A stretch of 43,155 nt of DNA from Tissierellia bacterium (lineage in GTDB: Bacteria > Bacillota > Clostridia > Tissierellales > Peptoniphilaceae). Position 1 is the first letter of the stretch. Each line of letters begins with the position of its first letter. The notes beneath the pieces were generated by a model. The model saw only the letters and a program-made list of their open reading frames with translations, did not search any database and was not told where the DNA came from. Below, piece by piece: positions 1-7,123 of the stretch. Where the stretch lies: assembly GCA_012728295.1 (NCBI GenBank), contig JAAYFJ010000005.1, forward strand, positions 1 to 43,155. The letters run 5' to 3'. The position numbers were made by a program, and so were the translations under genes.

Positions 1-51
1 TATATTTATATCTTTTAATCCTATGAATTTTATGATATTATTCTTTCGCAC
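1..51 (-). CDS. 5' end of a gene cut by the window edge (possible ISL3-type transposase)
   Basis: An AAAGGAGG ribosome binding site at about 59-66 sits seven bases before a GTG at 51, and the frame stays open to the window edge for 17 codons (Met-Arg-Lys-Asn-Asn-Ile-Ile-Lys, then IGLKDINI). This short start resembles the N-terminus of ISL3-family transposases, which often read NNxIKxxLGLKD, but 17 residues are too few to be sure. I see no clear terminal inverted repeat in the 90 bases upstream. The gene start is well supported by the ribosome binding site; the family is a guess. Confidence 0.4.
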   Translation of the reverse strand, partial: MRKNNIIKFIGLKDINI

Positions 52-140
52 TTGTATTCCTCCTTTGGTGTTGTTTTAGCGATTACATTTTAAAGGATTT
101 TGGAGTACAAGTGTATATTTTTTTGCTTTTTAACATAAAA

Positions 141-175
141 ATATCCGTTGGGAGTTTTTATCCCCCAACGGATAT
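141..175 (-). terminator. Rho-independent terminator of the pyrR-uraA operon
   Basis: A 12-bp stem (ATATCCGTTGGG pairing with CCCAACGGATAT) lies just past the uraA stop. On the minus strand it is followed by TTTTATG, giving a modest U-tract. Confidence 0.8.
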
Positions 176-198
176 TATAGAACAGTTTTTTCTTATTA

Positions 199-1446
199 TC
201 AATAAATAGCATAAAGCACTTTATTTACTACTATACCTGCTATTGCAGCTAAGCTAAGCCCTGATAAGCTAACCTCCGAAGTTATAGGTATCGCTATATT
301 TATACCTAAATTTGCAGATAGTCCAATGATTAATACCACAGCCATTATAACAATGTTTCTGGCGTCTAATTTGGTTTTGCTGTGCTTAATAGTTTGGAAT
401 CCAATTAAGGCTATCATGCTAAACAGCATTAATGAGATCCCACCCATTACTGGAACCGGTATAGATTGCAAAAATCCACCAACTTTTCCAATAAACCCTA
501 ATACTATTGCGAGCATTGCAGTTATTCTTAAAATAGACGGATCGTAATTTTTGGTAATTGCAAGTACACCTGTGTTTTCGCCATAGGTTGTATTTGCTGG
601 TCCTCCTATTAGTCCGGCAAATAAAGTAGCTAGTCCATCTCCCAAAAGAGTTCTATTGAGTCCAGGATCTTCCATAAAATTCTGACCCACGACCATTCCA
701 TTTGTCGTAATATCTCCAATGTGTTCCATAAATACTGCTAATACTACTGGTGCAATAATTGCAATAGCTCCAATACTAAATTTAGGCATTGTAAAAGCGG
801 GTATGCTGAAAATTTGAGCCGATGTCACCACCGAGGTGTCTACAGCATGAATTATCAAAGCTAAAATATATCCTACGGTTACTCCTGAAATAATCGAAAG
901 CTGCTTAAAGAAACCTTTTCCAAATAGCGTAATTACCAAGGCTGTGCCCAGAGTAACAGCTGATAGCAATAAGTTTCCCTTTGCCATTCCAAATGCAACA
1001 GGAATCAAATTTGCTCCAATTACAATTATCATAGGTCCAACTATCTGAGGAGGAAAAAACTCTTTTATTGCATTTACTCCTACTTTAGCTACTATAAGAG
1101 ACATTAAAATATATAGTATACCTGCTACTATTATTCCTCCTTGTGCATAGGTCAAGTCTCCATATTCTTGTCCGACTGTTATTATTACTGGTATAAATGC
1201 AAAACTAGATCCTAAAAATACAGGGACTTTTTTCTTGGTGCACATATGAAATATAAGCGTTCCTACTCCCGCGCTCACCAATGCCACAGATGTATTCAAA
1301 CCTGTCAACATTGGTACTAAAACTGTTGCACCAAACATCGCCAACAAGTGTTGAAAAGCCAGGATGATTTTTTTTACTTCTCCTAAACCATCATTTAGTT
1401 TTCTTTCCTCTGCCTCTTGTCTTTCTACATCTTTTACTTCCGTCAA
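199..1446 (-). CDS. uraA: Uracil permease, NCS2 family (UraA/PyrP)
   Basis: This 415-residue membrane protein imports uracil with protons, feeding pyrimidine salvage. About 14 hydrophobic segments follow a short charged N-terminus. NCS2 hallmarks are visible: VPVFLGSSFAF in the segment-3 region, the FMEHIGD motif whose Glu contacts uracil in E. coli UraA, and GGPANTTYGENTG with the second conserved Glu. The start is TTG at 1446, chosen because GAGGAGG sits seven bases upstream. It is the second gene of a pyrR-uraA operon; the 80-nt gap from pyrR contains a PyrR-binding loop, so expression should fall when uridine nucleotides are plentiful. Uracil specificity, rather than xanthine, is supported by the pyrR linkage. 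Confidence 0.93.
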   Translation of the reverse strand: MTEVKDVERQEAEERKLNDGLGEVKKIILAFQHLLAMFGATVLVPMLTGLNTSVALVSAGVGTLIFHMCTKKKVPVFLGSSFAFIPVIITVGQEYGDLTYAQGGIIVAGILYILMSLIVAKVGVNAIKEFFPPQIVGPMIIVIGANLIPVAFGMAKGNLLLSAVTLGTALVITLFGKGFFKQLSIISGVTVGYILALIIHAVDTSVVTSAQIFSIPAFTMPKFSIGAIAIIAPVVLAVFMEHIGDITTNGMVVGQNFMEDPGLNRTLLGDGLATLFAGLIGGPANTTYGENTGVLAITKNYDPSILRITAMLAIVLGFIGKVGGFLQSIPVPVMGGISLMLFSMIALIGFQTIKHSKTKLDARNIVIMAVVLIIGLSANLGINIAIPITSEVSLSGLSLAAIAGIVVNKVLYAIY

Positions 1447-1453
1447 TTTAATA

Positions 1454-1511
1454 CCTCCTCATTTTTGGAGAATAATTCTCCCTTTTCAGCATCTCAGTGC
1501 CAAGTTAAAGG
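1454..1511 (-). promoter_or_regulatory. PyrR-binding RNA loop plus ribosome-binding-site switch before uraA
   Basis: The pyrR-uraA gap holds CCTTTAAC, then GGCACTGAGATGC, then AAAAGG (1481-1511), matching the architecture of PyrR binding loops (closing CCUUU/AAAGG stem, purine-rich GAGA internal segment). Directly after it a 6-bp hairpin GGAGAA/UUCUCC (1467-1481) is followed by the uraA ribosome binding site GAGGAGG (1454-1460). CUCC of the hairpin could pair instead with the GGAG of the ribosome binding site. There is no U-tract, so control here looks translational rather than by termination; that step is inference. Confidence 0.65.
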
Positions 1512-1526
1512 TTTTAATAATGCCAG

Positions 1527-2105
<579 letters not shown>

Positions 2106-2167
2106 TTAGTAGAGTAAAATTAATCTTCTGATTTTACAAAGAATTAATTAAACAATCTTATTATCAT

Positions 2168-2202
2168 TCCTTTTATGCCTCTCTGTGCACAGTTAAAGGA
2201 TA
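2168..2202 (-). promoter_or_regulatory. PyrR-binding loop (first pyr leader site)
   Basis: Reading on the minus strand, ATCCTTTAAC, then a conserved CAGAGAGGC core, then AAAAGGA forms a stem closed by UCCUUU/AAAGGA. This is close to the B. subtilis PyrR site (family knowledge: CCUUUAA with an AGAGAGGCU core). It sits about 70 nt before the attenuator terminator. Confidence 0.85.
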
Positions 2203-2213
2203 TTTACTATTTT

Positions 2214-2242
2214 ATTATATCGTTAATCTATTTCTATTTCAA
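2214..2242 (-). promoter_or_regulatory. Sigma-A promoter of pyrR-uraA
   Basis: TTGAAA (2237-2242) and TATAAT (2214-2219) are separated by 17 bases. Transcription would start near 2207, only a few bases before the PyrR loop, as expected for an attenuated leader. Confidence 0.8.
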
Positions 2243-2288
2243 CATCATAATTTTATTATTGCATAAAGTTAGCCCTGACAAAAGAGAA

Positions 2289-2309
2289 GAGTCGGCATAT
2301 AGCCGACTC
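2289..2309 (-). terminator. Terminator of the NSS transporter gene
   Basis: An 8-bp GC-rich stem GAGTCGGC/GCCGACTC with a five-base loop is followed on the minus strand by TTCTCTTTTG. It separates the transporter from the pyr promoter. Confidence 0.8.
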
Positions 2310-2361
2310 GCAGTGTCACATTATTTGTCATAGTATATCAGTTCACCGATATTTTTGTTTC

Positions 2362-3771
2362 TTAGCTCATCTTCTTAGAGAAGATAGCCATAACTCCGAT
2401 TGATGCAAGACCTGCTATCATCAAAGCTCTATTCTCATTTGCTATAAGTCCGGATACGGAAACAATAGCAATTAAGATTGGGTTAACGAAACGAATTAAT
2501 CCATACCATAATCCAAACAAACCGAATTTTAATTCGCCATTATTGGTAACTTCGTTGTATATGTCTTCTTTTTTGACTGACCAACCAACGCATAGGCAAA
2601 GTAGCATACCACCAATTGCCATATATACTTTGTCTGTCAATATATCTAAGAAATCAAATACTCCAACTCCAAGAATGTGGAAGTCAGCCATAACGCCTAG
2701 TGATAAGGACGCTAGAACGCACATGATTACCATAATAATGCTTGTGTAAAGAACAGCTTGTTTACGAGTCTTATGGTGTTGCTCAATGAAGTAGTCTACT
2801 ACTACCTCCATCAAAGAGATGGAAGAAGTCAAAGCCGCAACAGTAAATGCAATAAAGAACAATACGTGGAATACTTGTCCTAGTCCGCCCATATTTGCGA
2901 ATACTGTAGGCATTACTACGAAAATTAGTCCAGGGCCAGCTGCTGGGTCTACGCCGTATGCAAATGCTGCCGGGAACATTGCCAAGCCTGCTAATAAAGC
3001 AATACAAGTATCCATTATGGTAACGATAAGTGCGTTGCCTTTTAGATCTTCTGTCTTTGCAAGGAAACTACCATATGTGATCATACAGCCCATTCCTAGT
3101 GAAAGTGAGAAGAATGCTTGTCCTAGAGCTGCTAGTGCTACTGATCCATCCAATTTGCTGAAATCAGGTTTGAATAAGAATGAAACCCCTGCGCTTGCGC
3201 CTGGAAGTGTCAATCCACGAATAGCTATGATAACTAGCAATAAGAACAAGGTTGGCATAAGTACTTTACCAGCTTTTTCAATACCACCTGAAATACCCTT
3301 AATAACAATTGCAATGTTAAGTGCCAGGTATATTACCATCCAAATCAATGGTTGTACTGGGTCGGAAATGAATGCTCCAAAAACATCTTCCACTGCTTCA
3401 GGATGTTGTAATAGTCCAGTGAATCCTTTGAAGATATATGCAGTTGCCCATCCACCTACTACTGGGTAGAAGCCCATGATGAACAATGCAGTCAATACTC
3501 CCATAAAACCTACAAAAGTCCATTGCCTACTAACTTGTTTGTAAGCTCCGGTTGCTGCTTTTGCGGTATAACGTCCAAGGGTGAACTCTGCTAACATTAC
3601 GGATAAACCAACAAAAAGAGCGAATAATACATATACAAGAATAAATGCTCCCCCGCCGGACGTACCTGTTAGGTATGGAAATCTCCAAATATTACCCAAA
3701 CCTACTGCTGATCCTGCTGCTGCCATGATAAAACCAAATCTCGAACCCCAATTTTCTCTCTCGTGACTCAT
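2362..3771 (-). CDS. Sodium-dependent transporter, NSS/SNF family
   Basis: This 469-residue protein belongs to the neurotransmitter:sodium symporters (LeuT/MhsT fold), which in bacteria mostly import amino acids with Na+. The unwound part of segment 1 is clear at residues 18-33 (GSAVGLGNIWRFPY), the segment-6 hinge reads SLSLGMGCMITYGSF, and the segment-8 Na2-site region reads AALTSSISLMEVV. I count about 11 membrane segments, the usual number for short bacterial members. The ATG follows AAAGGAGG. It is a single-gene unit with its own terminator; the upstream region resembles the pyr promoter region. The substrate cannot be read from the sequence; tyrosine, tryptophan or branched-chain amino acids are possible by family precedent. 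Confidence 0.92.
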   Translation of the reverse strand: MSHERENWGSRFGFIMAAAGSAVGLGNIWRFPYLTGTSGGGAFILVYVLFALFVGLSVMLAEFTLGRYTAKAATGAYKQVSRQWTFVGFMGVLTALFIMGFYPVVGGWATAYIFKGFTGLLQHPEAVEDVFGAFISDPVQPLIWMVIYLALNIAIVIKGISGGIEKAGKVLMPTLFLLLVIIAIRGLTLPGASAGVSFLFKPDFSKLDGSVALAALGQAFFSLSLGMGCMITYGSFLAKTEDLKGNALIVTIMDTCIALLAGLAMFPAAFAYGVDPAAGPGLIFVVMPTVFANMGGLGQVFHVLFFIAFTVAALTSSISLMEVVVDYFIEQHHKTRKQAVLYTSIIMVIMCVLASLSLGVMADFHILGVGVFDFLDILTDKVYMAIGGMLLCLCVGWSVKKEDIYNEVTNNGELKFGLFGLWYGLIRFVNPILIAIVSVSGLIANENRALMIAGLASIGVMAIFSKKMS

Positions 3772-4001
3772 TTGATTCCCTCCTTTAATAAGTAATAAAG
3801 TGAGGTGAATCGATATTTCTATGACTTAATGTAAACTGCCTCCTCTCTTGCCTTGTTAAAGGCGATATCGAATGAATAATTGCAACATGTTCATTATATC
3901 GTTAATATCAACAATTAACCATATGTCTTAGCTGAAAAACACACCTGCGGTTTTCATCTTTATGATTGGGTATTTTACTACACTACAGTGTTATCATGAA
4001 T
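3772..4001 (-). promoter_or_regulatory. Promoter and leader region of the NSS transporter
   Basis: A TATAAT -10 box lies at 3893-3898 inside ATTAACGATATAAT, a 14-mer shared exactly with the pyrR promoter; the -35 (TGGTTA) is weak. The leader contains an imperfect inverted repeat (CGATATAATGAA and TTCATTCGATATCG) overlapping the -10, then a GCCTT/AAGGC hairpin and CCTTTAAC followed by AGAGAGG at 3836-3866, which looks like a decayed or variant PyrR loop. No gene is seen here. Confidence 0.5.
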
Positions 4002-4041
4002 AGAAAGACCACTTATATTCACAAATACGAGTGGTCTTTCT
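4002..4041 (-). terminator. Terminator of the envelope operon (possibly bidirectional)
   Basis: A 12-bp stem AGAAAGACCACT/AGTGGTCTTTCT with a 16-base loop lies 51 bases past the stop of the LPG-synthase-like gene. The minus-strand side gives TCTTTCTATT. Confidence 0.65.
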
Positions 4042-4091
4042 ATGCTTTATTTTATTGTTTATTATACATTATTTGTTTTATTGTTTTATTT

Positions 4092-5138
4092 CTAACTAGC
4101 TAACGTCTTTATATTTGTGCTTACCATACCCCTTGTTCTTAGCTTAATATCATTCTTGTTCCAAGAAAGAGCAAGTATTGCTATTCCTAGTATTCCAAAT
4201 AACATTCCCCCATATAGATTCACTGCCCTTGTCAATATCATAAGGGCAAACCCTCCTCCAGAAATGGTTATTGCGGAATATACGCCAGTAAATGTATGTT
4301 CTGCTACTCCTACTCCTCCAGGTATTGGTATACTTTCCAAAGCAATTACTACAAGTCCTTGAAGTAGGACAAATTGAATCCAATTCAACTGTGCATATCC
4401 TAATCCCCTGTAGATAAAATACGGAACTGAATAGCTGAAGAAGAGCATTCCCATTATCCAAAAGGCTAGTTTTAAAGCAGTTGCTGGATTTCTTTTAAGC
4501 CACTGTCCATTGACTTTATATTGTTCCATATGCTCGTTACATTCTGCTTCTTTATTTGCTAGTCTCTTGAGGAATGGAACCTTTCTAGCAATATTAAAAA
4601 ATGTCTTAACAATTATCGGTAACACCCTTTTTGAATGTAATGCTAGCGATAACCATATTACCATTAATAATTGTGCCAAAAGACCATATATTATTAGTAT
4701 CTTTATCAGATTAACATCTGCAATCACGTTCATTGCTCCAGTAATAATCGCTATAGCTCCAATAACAATTAAGCATATATGGTAGACCATATTGAATGGA
4801 AACAGTGAAAATACGGAATTAGATGGAGACATTCCATCTTTTACCATGAAGTAAAATTGACCTGGTTGCCCTCCACTTCCCCCAGGAGTTATAGAGCTAA
4901 ATAGAAAGTCTGACATAGAATATCCTAAAGATCTAAAAAAAGTAGTATTTTCCCCTAATCGATTTAGCAAACCTTTATATGCTAAACTTTCAAAGGATAA
5001 ATATAGTATAAAGCATGCCACAGCTGCAACTAAAAATACTGGGTTGAAACTACTAAATGCACTAATAACGGCTGCTTTATCCGTGCTTTTAAAGGTCTTG
5101 ACAATGCTTATACCCCCGATGATAAATACTAGAAGCAA
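4092..5138 (-). CDS. LPG-synthase-like transmembrane protein (UPF0104/YbhN type), frame broken near its start
   Basis: The intact frame encodes about 348 residues with roughly eight membrane segments and the family's landmarks: LSFESLAYKGLL, SDFLFSSITPGGSGGQPGQFYF, and a late ESIPIPGGVGVAEHTF motif. This is the membrane domain of lysylphosphatidylglycerol synthases without the aminoacyl-transferase domain; related proteins are thought to flip or handle lipids. The first in-frame start is TTG at 5138 with no ribosome binding site. A good site (AGGAAGTGG) and ATG lie at 5184 but are out of frame by one base across an A10 run; with nine A residues the frame would join and give a normal basic N-terminus. 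It is the last gene of a three-gene envelope operon, 20 bases after the deacetylase. Confidence 0.85.
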   Translation of the reverse strand: MLLVFIIGGISIVKTFKSTDKAAVISAFSSFNPVFLVAAVACFILYLSFESLAYKGLLNRLGENTTFFRSLGYSMSDFLFSSITPGGSGGQPGQFYFMVKDGMSPSNSVFSLFPFNMVYHICLIVIGAIAIITGAMNVIADVNLIKILIIYGLLAQLLMVIWLSLALHSKRVLPIIVKTFFNIARKVPFLKRLANKEAECNEHMEQYKVNGQWLKRNPATALKLAFWIMGMLFFSYSVPYFIYRGLGYAQLNWIQFVLLQGLVVIALESIPIPGGVGVAEHTFTGVYSAITISGGGFALMILTRAVNLYGGMLFGILGIAILALSWNKNDIKLRTRGMVSTNIKTLAS

Positions 5139-5184
5139 TTTTACTATGAAGTTTTTTATTTTTTTTTTGCTCTTCTCTTTTCAT
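5139..5184 (-). other. Out-of-frame 5' segment with A10 and A6 runs
   Basis: ATG at 5184 follows AGGAAGTGG by eight bases and reads MKREEQKKNKK before leaving the conserved frame. Runs of ten A (5159-5168) and six A (5152-5157) are the obvious place for polymerase slippage, phase variation or a sequencing error. Removing one A restores a continuous protein beginning MKREEQKKIKNFIVK. Confidence 0.7.
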
Positions 5185-5203
5185 TAATCCACTTCCTGTT
5201 TTT

Positions 5204-5860
5204 CTAAGCGACTAGCTTTTCTCTTAGTATTAAGAACATTTCCAATTCTTCTACCATTTTCTCATTGGCTCCAATTTGCCCTTTACCCATTCTGCCATCA
5301 TGGAGTACTACAACTCCTCCACTCATGTGGACATGATTCAAACTATATGCTAATTTCCCCACTGGATTTATTTCCCAATCTCCATGTATTCCGTCCCAAT
5401 GAAGTACTTGTAATCCTAATTTTTTACACTGTAACAGTGTCATAGTGTTGTATGCTCCGTAGGGCCCTCTATAATAAATAGGCACTACTCCACAGTTAAC
5501 TATCGAATCATAACCTTCTTGAACATCTCTCTTTGTTCTGCTAGGGCTTTGCCACAAATGATTAATATGACTTTGTCCGTGAACTCCAATTTCATGACCC
5601 TCTTTTGCAATACGCCTAACTATATGCTCTCTACCTTTAATAGCAGTCCCTGTTAAAAAGAAAATTCCTTTAAGATTCTTTCGCTTTAGTACGTCGAGAA
5701 CTTTAGGAGTAACTATTTCATCTGGTCCATCGTCAAATGTAAGCACTAATTCTCCCCATCGCTTAGGCTTCTTTCTTGCAAACGCCGATGCCATCGGCCC
5801 ATATATTGCCCATATGCCAATTAACGCTCCTGCTGATACTAAAAGTTTTTTTAATATCAC
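5204..5860 (-). CDS. Polysaccharide deacetylase, NodB-homology (CE4) family
   Basis: This 218-residue enzyme should remove N-acetyl groups from an envelope glycan, using a divalent metal. All five CE4 motifs are visible: TFDDGPD (near residue 43, catalytic Asp and metal Asp), HGQSHINH (metal histidines), YRGPYGAYN (Arg-Pro-Tyr), DGIHGDWE and VVVLHDG. One hydrophobic N-terminal segment with an AFARKK exit suggests a membrane anchor or signal peptide, so the domain faces outside. The start is GTG at 5860, overlapping the glycosyltransferase stop by one base, with GGTGG just upstream. Peptidoglycan, a lipid-linked sugar or a wall polymer are all possible substrates. Confidence 0.92.
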   Translation of the reverse strand: MILKKLLVSAGALIGIWAIYGPMASAFARKKPKRWGELVLTFDDGPDEIVTPKVLDVLKRKNLKGIFFLTGTAIKGREHIVRRIAKEGHEIGVHGQSHINHLWQSPSRTKRDVQEGYDSIVNCGVVPIYYRGPYGAYNTMTLLQCKKLGLQVLHWDGIHGDWEINPVGKLAYSLNHVHMSGGVVVLHDGRMGKGQIGANEKMVEELEMFLILREKLVA

Positions 5861-6915
5861 TATGCCACCGCCTGCTCATATTCTCTTAGCCATTCCAAAA
5901 GTTTTTCAGGTTCAAAGCATGCTTTAAGCCTTTTCATATTCATCTGACAATAGCTTAAGTTTTTTCGTTCATAAGCAATTTGTTCAAGTGTCAACTTGGA
6001 AAGTTCCCATCCTATACCTTCTTGTTCAATAAACTGGCCATTGTAGTTTTCTTGCTTCAAAAAAGGTTCCAAAAATAATATTGGTATTTCTGAATAGATT
6101 GCTTCAAAGGTACTTAATCCTCCAGGCTTACCCACAAATACATGGACCCATTTCAAGTGAGATACGATGTCATTGGTAAATCCAAAAGCTGAAACACCTG
6201 GAATATTCGCTTTCCTCAATTTGTTTACAAGCGTTTTATTTTTTCCACAAAGAATTCTCAATTCTGCATTTGTAACCTGAGAGATTGTTCTGTAAAAAGA
6301 AAGATCCTTTGGAAGCAATCCTAAACCGCCTCCAGAAATTAATAGATGAAGAGACTCTCCACAGGCAACAGGTTTCTTATTAAGGTTAGATTGGTCCCCA
6401 GATAATCCATAAATCACAATGTTGTCAGGATGTACCCCAGCCTCAATAAGAGCATTTTGAGTGCTTGGTGCCGCCACAAGATATAGGTCAGTTCCTTCAT
6501 TAATCCAAATATCGTGAGGATTTACATCTGTAATACAAGTAATAAGAGGAATTGTCAATCTTCTTTCTCGTTTATATGCCGCTAAAAAATAGGCTGTTGC
6601 AGAATGTGTGGCAATCCAAGCATCTGCCAGTGGCTGATTGTCCATATAGTTAAAACTCCATTTTTTTATAGCATTTAAATTATTTACATTGTCTGCATCT
6701 GTAAGGTTCATTTTATGAAATAGTTTTAGCATTAATCCGTTTTTTTCAACCATTTTTCTATAACTATAATAAATCATTCTATCATAGAGCGGAAATAACG
6801 CTTCACAAACATCTACTAATTCTGTTTCATAATCGATGCTCAATTGATTCTGTAAAGCCTTAGCCTGTGCATTATGCCCGTTTCCAAATTGACAAGTATA
6901 GATTTGTATTCTCAT
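5860..6915 (-). CDS. Glycolipid glycosyltransferase, MGDG-synthase/UgtP type (GT28)
   Basis: The 351-residue protein resembles processive diacylglycerol glucosyltransferases and plant MGDG synthases, which put sugars on diacylglycerol at the inner membrane face. The N-terminal FGNGHNAQAKAL glycine-rich loop is typical of the MGDG-synthase domain; HLLISGGGLG starts the C-terminal Rossmann half, and KPGGLSTFEAIYSEIPILF is the nucleotide-sugar-binding signature of GT28 enzymes. I set the start at ATG 6915 because GGTGGAGG lies seven bases upstream; an ATG 21 bases earlier lacks a good site. It is the first gene of the envelope operon and overlaps the deacetylase by one base, which suggests translational coupling. 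The product lipid and sugar are not determined. Confidence 0.88.
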   Translation of the reverse strand: MRIQIYTCQFGNGHNAQAKALQNQLSIDYETELVDVCEALFPLYDRMIYYSYRKMVEKNGLMLKLFHKMNLTDADNVNNLNAIKKWSFNYMDNQPLADAWIATHSATAYFLAAYKRERRLTIPLITCITDVNPHDIWINEGTDLYLVAAPSTQNALIEAGVHPDNIVIYGLSGDQSNLNKKPVACGESLHLLISGGGLGLLPKDLSFYRTISQVTNAELRILCGKNKTLVNKLRKANIPGVSAFGFTNDIVSHLKWVHVFVGKPGGLSTFEAIYSEIPILFLEPFLKQENYNGQFIEQEGIGWELSKLTLEQIAYERKNLSYCQMNMKRLKACFEPEKLLEWLREYEQAVA

Positions 6916-7073
6916 AATAATACCTCCACCGCACATGTTAATATTTCTTTCTTAATATTTGTAAATCTATCTACGCTTCCGTTATATATATTATCTCTTA
7001 AAATATCCAACATGATTCGACGAAATTATTAAGAAAATACTAAGGTATTATGAAATTACTGTAATAAATAAAT

Positions 7074-7110
7074 AAGACCTCTGTGAAATCATTTCTTCAC
7101 CAGAGGTCTT
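7074..7110 (-). terminator. Terminator of the flavoprotein gene
   Basis: A 10-bp stem AAGACCTCTG/CAGAGGTCTT with an internal GAAA/TTTC extension lies 13 bases past the stop. T-rich sequence follows on both strands. Confidence 0.8.
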
Positions 7111-7123
7111 ATTTTATTCTAGA

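Noticed and set aside
2819..3469. Long plus-strand open frame of 216 codons inside the NSS transporter gene
   Set aside because: It is antisense to a clear transporter, has no ribosome binding site, and its composition is a mirror of hydrophobic codons.
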